Part shown: positions 1 through 12,600 of the stretch, piece after piece
Layout: each line of letters begins with the position of its first letter
Position numbering within the stretch: the stretch's first letter is position 1
Position numbers and translations under genes: made by a program
Notes under the pieces: model-generated
Seen by the model: only the letters and a program-made list of their open reading frames with translations
What the model was told of the DNA's origin: nothing
Database searches by the model: none
Source of the DNA: Tenrec ecaudatus
Lineage: Eukaryota; Chordata; Mammalia; Afrosoricida; Tenrecidae
DNA: 64,000 nucleotides
Reading direction: 5' to 3'
Assembly: GCF_050624435.1 (NCBI RefSeq)
Contig: NC_134537.1
Coordinates: 11,528,584-11,592,583 of the forward strand

Positions 1-734
1 ACCAGATTATTTGCTCCAAAAGAATCAAGAGCCTCTACAGAGGGTGCTGGTGGCCAGCATTGACCAGCTAGGTGTAAGGAGGACAAATGTCTATTAGGAG
101 GAAGCCTATGCCACCTTCAGCAGCATCTCTGTCCCTCCACTCCCTGGGGCCCCTGGCTGCACCTCACTGACTGGTGTTCGGCTCAGAGGATTCAGCAGAT
201 GGAAGGGGCCCTGAGGACAGACCAACAATCTTGCTACCCAGGTGAACCTCTTGGGAGGCAGCCACCCCATCCATCACCCACAGGGCCAAGCCAGCCACTT
301 TGCCGTCTTCCCTAGTCCTGCGTGTCTGCCTTCCTGCGTAGTTTCCGAACACACTAATGGCTTGTGTGTCCCGGCTCTTTCACACCCCTACCCACATTGT
401 CATTGTGAATAAGGGACTGCAACCTAAAACTCACAGGGTACATTCCTCTTGAGCTTAAGCATCCGTGGGAGAACTGAACATGTGCAGAACCATTTTCTTG
501 GCCTCCATCACCACACTACCAACCAGCCTGTGGTCAACTCCATCCCACCTTACGGAGAGTCCTGATCGGAACTGCTTGCTCCACAGTTTCTCGCCTGTAA
601 TCTCCGTGAGAGCAGATGAGCGGGCTTTTCGGTTGCAGCACCTCCACCCTGGAGCTTAGTAGGCAATCCAACCCGGCACGTGGGAACCTTCGGATCAGCC
701 CTCACTTGTCACTGAGCTGCTTCCATGCCTAACC
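1..734. other. no gene or repeat identified
   Basis: Mixed-composition sequence in the downstream flank of SLC25A38. No conserved reading frame or recognised repeat was seen. Confidence 0.5.
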
Positions 735-900
735 ACCCTGTAAAGTGGAGTGGAGCAGAGCTCCCCGTGTGGGTTTCCCAGGCTGTAGACTGTCACAGGA
801 GCAGAAGGCCACATCTCTCTCTCATGGAGCAGCTGCCGGTCTTGGACCACGAATGGTGTGGCTGAAAGCCCGATCCGTAACCCACTACACCCCAGAGGTT
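735..900 (-). mobile_element. AfroSINE copy
   Basis: Antisense copy of the tRNA-derived SINE. The marks are the GTGGGTTTCCCAGGCTGTAG-type body and the terminal CCGTAACCCACTACACC, the complement of the tRNA-like head. It is moderately diverged. Confidence 0.75.
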
Positions 901-1974
901 CCTCTAGCGTAGTGACCAAGGGTAAACTGTGTGGATTGCAAGCCAATGTAAAGAAAACCCCAAACCAGGGGGTCGCATCATGATGGATGGAAGAGATGGA
1001 CGGTCTCATGGCTTATGGCAGCAGGGGTCGAGAGATCGAATGATAGGGGGAACCCAGAGCAACAGTGGCTCTGTAACCCCAGTTGAGGGCAAGGGCTAAC
1101 ACTGCTGGTGAATGGATACATTGGATGGTGTCAGATACAGCAACACACTCACACACAAAATACTGTAGGACCCCGGTACTCGACCACATCAGTACTAGAC
1201 ATAATTGGATTTTGACACGAAATGTCAAGAAGTTTTGCAGAGCTCAAACCAAACATCGGAATTCCACCCAACAGACATGATTTTTGTAAACAGAAGTAGT
1301 TCGTGTTTTGGTCACTTGGTGTTAGTTAGTGTTGTTAGCACGCGTTGTTTAAACCTTTTGCGGCTATGTTCCAAGCGTTTTGCTAGAATTTTCTCAGTTT
1401 TTGTGGCTTTTCGCAGTTTTTAGATGAAAAGCATGGGTCCTACAAGTTTTTTTTAAAAGAATCATAAGGAACTGGTTCACTATGTTCGATAGCTGACAAT
1501 TTAGTAAACCCTGTTAGAAAACAGGGAAACACCAACGGCAGACAATAGACAGATTTTATTTTAGAGAAAGCCAGGGCAGAGAAGGAAAAAAAATCTCCTG
1601 AAAAACAGCAACCAGTTGATTTTATGGAAGGGGGTTCCTTTCCAAACAGTGACTCTCTCCATACTTCCTGATCCTCGGCAATCTCAAGGTATGGGCCATA
1701 CTGTAGTTGTTAAAAACTTTTTTTAATGGTATTATTTAACTCTGAACTTACTCACTTTGAAATTTTTGTGTAATGTTTTGTATAAAAAGGCAAGGTTAAA
1801 ACTAAAAAATTTTTTTTTTTTAAAGGCAAGGTTAGGGTAAAAACTTGGTGGTTGAGAACAGATTAGTCCATTTTATTTCTTATGGGGAAAAGTGACTTGG
1901 AACTCAAATGCATTGTATCTCGGCCCTCCCTCTAAAACATAAAGGTCCAGGGTTCTACTGTATAATAGTTTCCT
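901..1974. other. AT-rich intergenic sequence, nothing recognised
   Basis: No gene or confidently named repeat. Short A/T runs lie near 1600 and 1800. Confidence 0.5.
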
Positions 1975-2146
1975 GGGGGTGAGTGGGGCGTGGGCATGGG
2001 GTTGGATAAAGGGGAGCTAATACCAGAGTTCAAGAAGAAAATGTTTAGAACCTGATGGTGGCAGCAATTGTACAATTATACTTGATGTAACTGAATTATG
2101 GAATGTTATGATATCTATAAGAGCTCCCAATAAAATGATAAAAAAG
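1975..2146 (+). mobile_element. L1-type 3' end fragment, older subfamily
   Basis: Ends in AGAGCTCCCAATAAAATGAT plus an A-rich tail. It has the variant 3'UTR (TTGTACAATTATACTTGATG) also seen at about 20.7 kb. Confidence 0.7.
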
Positions 2147-3720
2147 AGATCAGATGACACACCACATTGGGTAAATCTGCAGCACAAGACCTTGTTAAGT
2201 GTTGACAAACAGCCCACATGGAAGAAGCACACCAACCTGTGTGATCACAAGGTGCCAAAGGGATCAGTTATCAGACATCAAAGAACAAAAAGTCATATCA
2301 TTGTGTGCTCACCTCCATGATACGATCGATCACTGAAGACAAATGAGTGGAGTGCATAAGCAAATGTGGTGAAGAAAGCTGATGGTGGCCAGCTATCAAA
2401 AGATGTAGCGTTAGGGGTCTTAAAGGCTTGAAGGTAAACAAGCAGCCATCAAGCTCAGAAGCAACAAAGCCCACATGGAAGAAGCACACCAGCCAGTGCA
2501 ATCATGAGGTGTTGAAAGGATCAGGTATCAGGCATCATCAGAACAAAAAATCTTACCATAGTGAATGAGGGGGAAGTACGGAGTGGAGACCCAAAGCTCA
2601 CTGGACATCCCCTTACAGAAGGGTTTCAGGGAGATGAGCCAGTTGGTGCGATGTAGCAACAATGAAATATACAACTTTCCTCTAGTTCCTAAATGCTTTC
2701 TTCCCCCCATCCCCCATGATCCCAATTCTACCTTGCAAGTCTAGCTAGACCAGAGGATGTACACTGGTACAAATAGGAACTGAAAACACAGGGAATCCAG
2801 GGTAGATGATCCCTTCAGGGCCAGTCGTGTGAGTGGAGATACTGGGAGGGTGGATTGGAAAGGGGGAACCAATTACAAGGATCTACATGTGACCTCCTCC
2901 CTGGGGGGTGGACAAGAAAAAAGTGGGTGAAAAGAGACGTCGGACAGGGAAAAATATGACAAAATAATAATTTACAAATTATCAAGGGTTCATGGGGGGG
3001 GGATGAGCTGATGTCAGGGGCTTAAATGGAGAGTACATGTTTTGAGAATGATGAGGGCAATGAATGTACAAATGTGCTTTACACAATTGATGTATGTATG
3101 GATTGTGGTAAGAGCTGTATGAGCCCCTAATAAAACGATTATAAAAAAGTGTTGACAAGCAAGGGCATTACTCTGAAGACTAAGGTGCGCCTGCCCAAGC
3201 CAAGCCATGGTATTTTCAATGGCCTCGTGTGCACGTGAAAGTTGGACGTGGATAAGGAGGATAGAAGCATCGATGCACTTGAGGTGCCGTGCTGCTTACG
3301 AATATCGAAGGCACCATGGACTTTCACTGTAGGAGGTTGGCCCGGCCCGGGCAGACCTGCCTTCTGTCGTACAAAGGTCACTAGCCAGCAGCAACAACAC
3401 GCAGTGGCCAGTGGGCCCCAGAAAAGAACAAACGTTCTGATACCTCCAGCGCTACACAGGACGAAGTGAAAGGAGTCAGATAGAGGAAGCACAGCGCCTA
3501 GGGCTCCATCTAAGTGACAGACCCAGAACAGACAAACTTAGACACAGAGAGAAGGTTCCCACAACCGACTCATGGTGCTGGTTGTACCATTTCCTAAAGG
3601 TAGAAACAAAAGCACTGACTTTGACTTGTACTTGAAGTGGGCCAACAACTGTCTCATCTATGAGGTCCCTGGGTGGCACGAGCAGTTTGCATTGCACTAC
3701 TACCCTCAACGCTGAGCGTT
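2147..3720 (+). mobile_element. RTE (BovB-like) LINE, ORF 3' fragment split by an L1
   Basis: RTE sequence from the C-terminal part of the ORF is present in two parts, 2147-2208 and 3159 to about 3470, separated by the L1 at 2209-3146. The second part carries the decayed equivalent of the WTLNKEDRRRIDAF motif. About 100 bases near 3316-3418 do not fit the RTE alignment and may be another insertion. The frame is broken and non-functional; the outer right limit is uncertain. Confidence 0.75.
2209..3146 (+). mobile_element. 5'-truncated L1 with target-site duplication
   Basis: A 938-base copy of the abundant L1 3'UTR family, ending CCTAATAAAACGATTATAAAA. It is flanked by AAGTGTTGACAA at 2197-2208 and 3147-3158, a 12-base duplication of the RTE target. 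Confidence 0.9.
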
Positions 3721-3830
3721 CAAGCCCAGGCAGTGGTGTCTACGAGAAAAGCCTGGCAGTCTGCTCCCAGGAGGAAGCCCAGAAAACGCTGAGCCACATG
3801 TAGGGTGACCAAGGGTCAGAACGGACCCAA
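3666..3830 (+). mobile_element. AfroSINE copy
   Basis: Sense copy with a head-like CCCTGGGTGGCACGAGCAG and body GTGTCTACGAGAAAAGCCTG. It lies just beyond the likely SLC25A38 polyadenylation site. Confidence 0.6.
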
Positions 3831-3999
3831 GGGCTGCAGGTTGTCGTTTCAGAGAGACCACTGGTGAAGTGGTACAAGCGCGGCTCCAGGGACCTACCAC
3901 AGGTCACCACCAGCCACCGAAATGGGACGGTTTTATTGCTCGCAAACAGAGCAACAACACTGTTGATCGTTTCCAAGTAGCTCCCATTGGTAAAGTGCT

Positions 4000-4005
4000 T
4001 TTATT
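4000..4005 (-). promoter_or_regulatory. probable SLC25A38 polyadenylation signal
   Basis: AATAAA on the minus strand, about 570 bases past the stop codon, is the first canonical signal downstream. A second candidate lies at 3932-3937. Usage cannot be decided from sequence alone. Confidence 0.55.
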
Positions 4006-4575
4006 GACGTGACATTCAGTTCCAGAAACAGTCTAGAAGCCAGGATGGCGTGTACTTAGACAACTTACAGGCGAGGACGCTACTGTCCTGTTCTCCAGTC
4101 TCTGAGAAGCTGAAATCTTACATAATGGTCTTTGTTCTTCCCACGCTTTGTTCTCCCTCACATCTGCCCTCAGGCACAGCCTTCGGCCTGGGGACAGTAA
4201 CGCATCTGCTCAAACCCAGTGTCCCCAGCTGGGGCTCCCTGAGGATAGCCAGAGACACCTTGGGGTGAGGGGGGCGCAAGGTCGACTACTACTGGGGGCT
4301 CTTTGGAGAGAAAGCCTTTCTGAATGGGCTTGTGGTATATGCAGACCCCTCTCCTCACTCCCCAAAGGGTGTCTGTACCCGTGGGTCCTCTTCAGATGCT
4401 CGAGCCACGCCCATCGAGGGTCCATCTGCGTGGGCTCACTGAGCTGCTGTTTCTGCCAGGCTCCCAGAGAGGACGTCCTCCGATTTCAGGACAGCGCGGT
4501 GAGCGGCTTGTAGCAGCAACTGAGGTGGCAGCAGATCCCACCCCCACCTCCGCCCCCACCCCCAGTCATTTTTGG

Positions 4576-4698
4576 TCAGGACGTGAGGCCCATCCTGGCC
4601 ATCAAATCTTCGTAGACAGTCCATGCCATTGCCGCCATCAGTGTCCTGCGGAGGGCCCGGGGGACCCCGCCTTGGAAGAAGCCACGCAGCCCGTAGTC
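4576..4698 (-). CDS. SLC25A38: SLC25A38 coding exon 7 (terminal)
   Basis: This exon encodes residues 265-304 ([20 protein letters not shown] through MARMGLTS) and the stop at 4576-4578. The acceptor AG is at 4699-4700. The 3'UTR continues toward lower coordinates. Confidence 0.97.
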   Translation of the reverse strand, partial: DYGLRGFFQGGVPRALRRTLMAAMAWTVYEDLMARMGLTS

Positions 4699-7600
4699 CT
4701 GTGATGAGAAAGACTGTCGGGACGCTGTACATAAAGCGGTAACACACTTCATGACCCCCTGGGCGGGACAAAGGGATACCCCGTTTTTGATTCTCAGTCT
4801 AGACCTGTACTGATGGCCCAACTGTGTTTTTTTTTTTTTTCCTTTTTTGTAGTTTCTAGGCTTATCTTTTTAGCCCTGCCCTATTCAGACGATCCATGTG
4901 GTGACTGGAAATCTTTGGATGAGGCTGTGGGTACAGCTACATAGCTGGTGAACCGCACAGAGGCGCCAAGCCCACTGTGGAAGCTACCAGCCACACAGCT
5001 CGCCCGGAGACCTTCACGGGGTGAAGAAGGAGACCCTGTCCCACAGTAAGAACCATACGTACTTTAAAAATGAGCGTGACGGTTTGTCCAATCCACCGAC
5101 ATCTCACAGGGGCAAGCTGCATGTGAGTCTTGATGACGTCTGCAGGCTGGGTTATCAGTGAGGCGAGGACGCCGGCTACGAGCCCACAGCTGAAGTTGAC
5201 AACGGGTGCCAGGACTGTATCCAGCTGGTCTGAAACACGACAGAGGCAGCGTTCCGTCAGAGCCTCCTTCCGGAGAGCAGCGCCCACACCAGAGAGGCTG
5301 GACACAGCACAGTGCTGCTCCAACAGCTGATCGGTACAAGAGCAACGCAGACGGAACGAGGAAATGACCTTTCTATAGTCATGACTAACAAACAACCCAG
5401 GCGAGACCCATCAGCTGATGCTGAAGTGCATGTGGTTAAGAACCAGGGACCAGTGTGCAGAGTACAATTGTGCCTTTGGGCTCCCAAGGCCATGACCTCA
5501 CGGAGGCTGGCAGGCCAATGGCCTGATGCCATGGCACCAACCTTTTGGTTAGTGGTGCCGTGTGTCACTGTCTGGGCCTTCTAGGGACCCATGGGTGAGA
5601 GAAACAGGATTGTTACAGAGACTCCTGTCTCCCTGCAGACACACGCGGTGCTCAGCGGAGACACTACTTTCACAGAGGGGTCACCCAGACTTCACACCAC
5701 CCAGGGGACCAAGGCCCTGGTGGGGTAGTGGCTTATGTGTCGGGCTACTAATCTCAAGGTCAGCAGTTTGAAGCCACAAGTTGCCCCACTGGAGAAAGGG
5801 AGGCGTTCTACTCCTGTGAAGGGTTACAGTGTCCTGTCGGGTCAAGAGTTAGTGTTCATTGGGGTCAAGATGTCTCGGAATGGTCTCGAATGCCATGGGT
5901 TCGGCTTTTTGGATTATAAAGGATCAAACTGGTGTCACTTTGTTTCTGCTCGAACAACATCGCTTAGGGACTCTGCGGTTGGCAATGTCTAACAAAACCG
6001 CATCGCAAGGGACCACACCGAGGGCCCTGCTCCAAGACCAACAAACCTTGACAAGGAGCCCGGGCCCACAGCGGCTCAGTCTTGGCTGCTAACCAGAGGC
6101 TGGCAGTGGAGAGCCAGCAGCTTTCTTGGGGGGAAAGACCGAGCACCCAGCTCCTGTGCCGGCGACTCGGCCTCGAGAACAGTCCACAGGCCGTGGGTGG
6201 GACGCAACCCCACCACACTCAACCACAGCGCCCTCTTGCAAACAGCGGACAATCGGAGAAGTGTCAATTTCCTGTTCTAACGGGACTGTGGCTATCAGAG
6301 AAAGAGTCCTTGTTCTTAAGAAACACACAAGGGTGAAGGGGCATGATGTCTCCAACTTGCTCTCAGAAAGTTCAGGGGGAAAAGAACAAGCCACGCAGGA
6401 AGAGAATAACCCCTGGTACCCCCCCCCCCCCCAGCCAGGCACCATGCCGATGGGGCTCAGCGCTGGGACTCAGCTAAGACTGCCCTGGTGCTGAGCAGCC
6501 CCAGCAGGGTGTATCCCAGAGGAAGCTCTGCGACTCTGTGCCTTGGCTGCTCCCAACCACACCTCCCTTCGCCCATACCTTGGGGCACGGTGCTTTTGGT
6601 CTGGTTGTAAAACATCAAGTAGATCCCAGAGAAGGGCGCATCACGAAGGAGCGTCGCCGTTAGTCCGCTGAAGAGCCCTCGGCGACCCTCTGTGCGGTAG
6701 ATGTTCTTCAGGGCAGCGCAGATGCTCCCGTAGGCATACCTCCCACTCTGCAAAGAGGGCACAGGTTCACCCGAGACTCGGCCGCCTACACCACCGGGTG
6801 CTCAAACCTCGCTGCCTGCTACGTTACACTAGAAATCAGTTGACACTAGGGGTTACTTTGGCCCTGTTCTTCTAAGAACCCAATCTTTCCATTGACCCTC
6901 CCCAAGGCCCTGCGTGGTACGACTCACCTCATAGCGTGTCTTGATCACAGTAATGGGTGACATGCAGACCCCTGCGACTGCACGGGAGCCCACCCCCAGG
7001 ATGACTGACTCCAGGGCGCTGGGGGGATGGCCGGGCAGGAAGTGCTGCTTCAGGGAGTAGAGAGTGCCGAAGTAGATCCCAACCCCGGGGACACATCTCA
7101 CCATGGACTGCAGAGGCAGGGCGGAGGGAGGAGAGAAGCCAAAGAGCAAACACTGTAAGCTCCTGCCTTTGCAGGGCTTTCCCAAGAGACCACCAGAGAT
7201 GGTTTGTGGGCTAGGAGGTTATTAGAGAGGAGGGAGGAGCGAGAAACTGTAGGGAAACAGGAGGGAAGGCAGCCAGTGAAGGTGTGCCACCCACACCAGG
7301 CGTTGCTGAGGGCCAGTGCAGAACACAAATTCAGTTATGCTTCCCTAAGGGAGAGCCAAACGGTGGCAACCGAGTCAAGGCCGATGCAGGCGGTCACCAT
7401 GTGCTGTAAAGTGGAATTGCTCGCAGGGTGTTCTCAGCTCAGGCTTGAACCACCAACCTTCGGTGAGCAGTTGAGAGAAAATGGTTCCTGCTAACTGGGG
7501 ACCTCAAAGCAGGAAAGAAGTGAGTTTTCCAACAGCTACAGTAAAAAGAGCTCAGCTGCTAACCCAAAGTTTGGTGGCTCGAGCCCACCAGCTACCCCTC

Positions 7601-9573
7601 AGGAGAAAAATGAGGCAGGCTGTCAGCTTCCACAAAGATGAACAGCCTTGGAAACTCTCTGGGGCAGTTCTACTCTGTCCTGCGGAGTTGTTAAGAGTTG
7701 TAATTGACTCAACGGCAGTGGGCGTACAGGGCAGCGGTGGGCATGGATGCCCTGGCACTTCTAGCCAAATGAGTTTCTAAGGCCAGAAAGGGGCAAGGGC
7801 AGGTGGGGGTCACGGCTGCCACATAGGCTGTGCTGCACGGTCAGAGACTGGCCAGGGTGAAGACTCGGCAGTTCCCAAGACCTCAGGTGGACGAAAGCGG
7901 CCGGCTGAGCCAGGCAGGAAGACCACACCGCCTCCCACCACTGCCAACTCGCGCAAGCCCTTAAGAGCTGGTGAGGGGCTGGGAAATGGCTGCTGAGAAT
8001 CCAGACCCCAAAGACAACTTACAGGGGACATCCCCTTCCACAGGCCCAGCAGACTCTCCGTGCGAACCACCGTCAGGAGCAGGGCGAACGCCCCCACGCG
8101 CCTGGGCCTGCAGAGATGGGGCAGAGATGGGGCAGAGGTGGGGAGGGAACACGCCACTTCAGACTGTTTCTTCATGACAGACCCCTGCATGCAAAGACCT
8201 CAGTATCCGCCTCCTCCAGATCCTCCCCAACGGGGGGTGACTGTGGCTTCCTGGGGACTCAGACTTCAGCAAGCACGTCTCTTCAGCAAGCACGTCTGTC
8301 TCAGCCCAGTGACACCGCTGAGAACAATTTGAGGGGTAACCGCTGGCCTTACACGCGTTGCGTCAATTCCCCACAGCGCTGAGCCCAACACGGGGCACAA
8401 ATCAGACACTCCACATAGCCGGTACTCATGCCAGCTAGTGGGCCCCAGCACAACCTGCCAGCAAAATAAATCCGACAGAGGAGTGTCACTGCCTCCAAGG
8501 CCCACCCTGCGGAGCTGCTCGCTCAGCTCAGGAAAGGACCCCGTTTAGTTAACAAGCAACGTCACCGATAAAAAATATTCACAGAAAAGTGAGTGAAAAT
8601 AGCACGTGAAGGTTGGGTCTGGCCAGGGTTGTTCTCGGAGGGTCCCACAGGAGAGGCGTGGCTTTCCGGTGGCCTGAGAAGCTGCGGGGCAGCAGGTCCA
8701 CACTGAGCAGCTGGGGGCTGTGGGCACCTACCCTTGGGCTGCGGGCTGGGCAGCCTGGAGGCGCGTCTTAAGGAGATCCAGAGGCTGAAAAAGGACGGTG
8801 GAGCAGGTGCCACTGATGGAGCCGCACACGAAGGCCTTGATCGCCGGGTGTAACTGCAAGAGAGAGCGCCGGGTCAGAGAAGGCACACGCACCGCCGGCG
8901 TGCTGAGGAAGGCACACACGCACCCTGCCACAGGCGGCGCTCCGATGGGTCAGCAGAAATGTCTCACTGGTCTAATGCCTGGGGTGGTGCATGCAGTTGA
9001 GGCACTTGCCAGCGAACTGAAGCGTGGGGCCCACCCACCGGCCCCTCAGAAGAGAGGCCTGAGATCTACTTCTGGACAAACCAGCTTCTGAGAAGCCTCG
9101 GGGCACAGCTCTCTGACACACAGGGAGCCGTGCCAAGCGCCGACCCAGGACAGCTGGCTTAGTGGTGACACAAGGTCTGCTTCTCCTGAGGTAGCACGTC
9201 CCAGCATGTCCACTGCCACTTGTAAGGTGCACACCGGCCACCCTTCCTTCCCTGCCCTACAGCACACCCCACTGAACAGTGCTTCCACCAGAGCCAGCTC
9301 CCTGGGTTGTGGGGCCTGAATTAGACCAGTGATGTAACAAGTCAGTGGAAGAAGCTCAGCAACGGTGTAAAATGAATGATAAAATGTATGAGGGGGATTT
9401 CAGAAAGTTCATGGAGAGATTCCACTATCTTTTAATTCCATTTCTCCATGAACGTTTTAATGTGCATTCCCTTCGTTTAAACTTTTTCCTTTCCCTATGC
9501 TCTGTACCCCAGGAGCCCCTCCTGGGTTTGCGACCTCTCCCTTCGCTCAAGCAGATATACACACTGGCTCCTG

Positions 9574-9605
<32 letters not shown>

Positions 9606-12600
9606 GCCATCGAGTCGATAGTAAATTGTAGCGACCCGACCCATAGGGCAGGGTAGAGCTGCCCCTGTGAGACTGTAACTCCATGGGAGGAGTAAACAAA
9701 CAAACAAACAAACAAACCATCTTTCTCCCGAGGTACGCATTGGGAGAAAAGCTCAAACCATACTCACTGTCAGCGAGTCAGAGCGGATTCATAGTGACCC
9801 CGCAGGACAGGGAGAACTGCCAGATTCTAACTGTTCAAGGGAGTTGAAAGGCCCCTCTTGCTCCCGAGTTGTGGCTGGTGGTTTCAAACTGCTGACCTAG
9901 TGGCTAGCACCCCAACATGCAACCACTACACCGCCACGGCAGGCAGGCAGGCAGGAAGGCCTCAAAGACTAACTGCCCTTGCCTTGAGCACCTCCCCGGG
10001 GCCTCCGCCTTCAGTGTAGCTGGAATGACCACAGCTGTGAAAATCTGAAACTGAACCAGCAAACAAAACCCCTCTTTTCTCAAAGTTCTATCCCAAAGGA
10101 ACTTCTCTCGTGTGTATGAAGTGTATACTGTCATTTTTTAATAGATGGCACCATGCTATCATGATGAACACAAAATCGTCTGGTAGTCACCTGGAACTGG
10201 ATTTTTGGAATCTGCAGAGTTTGACCCACAGAGAAGAGAGAGATCATTTCAAATTCTATCAAATGATGAAGTCATAACTGGAGGGCCAAATAAGTTCAGA
10301 CAAGCAAATCCTGGAGCTCCTAAGCACTTTTCAAACAGATTCTCCCTCCAGCGTCACACAAAAGGTCCTCGGGTGGCTAAGCCACCGGGAAACCCAAGCA
10401 AACGAGGTGGCTCTCAACAGGTGACCGACACCAGCAGCTACTTGCACCCTCAAGCGAGGGACTGCCTGCTCTTGAGCTCACCAGGGTCCCACCGAGTTCC
10501 CGTTTCTGAGCCTGGCGGTGCAGCCAGCCTCTCTTACCTCCACATTGGGCCTCTCCCTTCCACTGGCACCTTCTCTGCCTGGAACCAAACTGGAAAGCCT
10601 CCCGTCCAGGCAGCCTGGACTCCACACCATCTCCACTTCCTCAGGCCGCCACCACATCTGCCCAGCCCCGCTTCTCCACTCACCAAGCCTGCCAAGTCCC
10701 ACCAGGGTCCTTTCTGTCCATAGCTCAGGTCAAAGGCAGGCAAGGCGGCCTTGCCTCGGTGTTTGTTTTTGCTTCCGGAGACACCACTCTCTCCTCCTCT
10801 CCCTACTGCCCTCTGGAGACTTGCCCCTCAGATGTTTATTCCTCTTATCTCCTCCCTCCCTCTGCAGTGGCCCCAGGCAACCTTACTCACACCCAGTCTG
10901 GTTCAGGGCTCAGTGTGGCCACAACCTCCCCTCCAAGGTAGCTGCCGCTTCCCCAATCCAGGTACTCCAGGCATCCAAAGTGGAAATCTGCGAGACACTG
11001 AAGATTCCCAGCTCCACCAACTGGTCATGACTCAAACTTCACTCTTTCAAAGCCTGCCCATGAAACTCCAACCTACCTGTACCAGCCCATCCTCCACTGT
11101 GCTCCCAGGACAGCAAGGGGACACTGGGAGAGGCAGCTTCGGTCTTTCGAAAATACTGTGCACGAGTACGTAATGTATACACGCGCAGCAGACGGGACTG
11201 AATGCATCAGGGTGCCGTGCGGTTTGCAAACACAAGACCGCCAGGAGTTACCGGCAGTGAAACCGGAGCTCACAGAAGTTACGTGCACTTACACCTCAGC
11301 TTGTCAGAAAGCTACTCACGTCCATGTACCAGCAGTCCCCAGGCACCTCACATGGCATCTCTCCCCACAACCTGCCCCTCTCCCAGTGCCCTCGCCCAGT
11401 GAATGAGAGCTCATCTGCTCAAGCCAGAGACTGGGCGTCAACCAGCACCCTACCCAGGCGCACACTACCGCCCACAAAACATTTACACCCAGCCCCTCCC
11501 ACCCACCTCCAGGACCCCTCCACAGGCTCTCTGCCTCTGGGACTGCAATGGCTGCCTCTCCCAGCTCGCTCATTCTACGTGGTCAACTTCCCATCTATGG
11601 CTTCCTCTGACCTCCACTTTAGGACCCCGGTGCCCAGCGGTTATGAGCTGGGCTGGTAACTGCCCCTCTTACAGGGCTGCTATCCGTTGGCATGGAGAAC
11701 CCAGTCTTCCTTTTATACCATCCCAGTGGGGAGCTCGCCCTCCACCTTCATCTCATTCCCGAAAAGGCTCATGTGCAGCCTGTCTAATTCACTGCAGGGG
11801 GGCTTCAGCTTAGAGCTGACCTGCTCTGGGAAGACACCCTAGCTCCTGGGGCCTAGGTTGGGCACCCTATCTTGGTTCTTCCCCGGCCATTTTCCCAAGT
11901 TTACTTGGCCATCGCCTTCAGGAGTGTGGCTCCCACAGAGGACTGCGACCCATTTGTCCCCGCGCCCTGAGAGTGGGGTCTAGTGCAGTGCTCAACAATG
12001 GCTGAAGAATGAATCATTCACCTAACAGGAATTCTGCCCACGGCTCCCCACTGTACACAGCCCCGCAGGATAAAGCTCGGGGCTCCTGCCCAGCTGGGCA
12101 GGCCCTGCAGCCCCATCCTTGGACAAGCTTACCTCCCACATGATGGTGTTTGTGTTAAGGACTATTGACACCCCCCACCCCCTTAACCCCCAATGCAGAA
12201 ACCTGCTTTTTAAGGTCTTTGTTTCTACAGCAGTGTTTGGACATATTATTGGCTCAAGTATTATTTGCTGAATAAATAGACTCATTAAGACCGGGGCCTG
12301 TATGTCCTTAACATCATCATTTCCCACAGTGTATTACAGAGCAGAATGCTAAAAAAAAAGGGGGGGGTATAAAAATGAGCCCCTAAATGTGTGACAAGAG
12401 GGAATGCTAATGGAATTGCTAAAAGTCCCAAGCAAAACAAAATGTCCACTTTTCATGATGAATGACAATGGTCTTAAGGTATTGTCCCTGATAGACAACT
12501 CACCCAAAGACAGTCAACTTGATTTTTAAAATAGCTCTAAAGTTACTCTACAGAAATAAACAAAAAAACCAAACCCACTGCTCTCTAGTGGATTTCAACT

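Noticed and set aside
10205-11813. Several overlapping frames of 110-172 codons in SLC25A38 intron 1
   Set aside because: Mutually overlapping, proline/serine-rich, and lacking splice context or similarity. They look like chance frames in GC-rich intron sequence.
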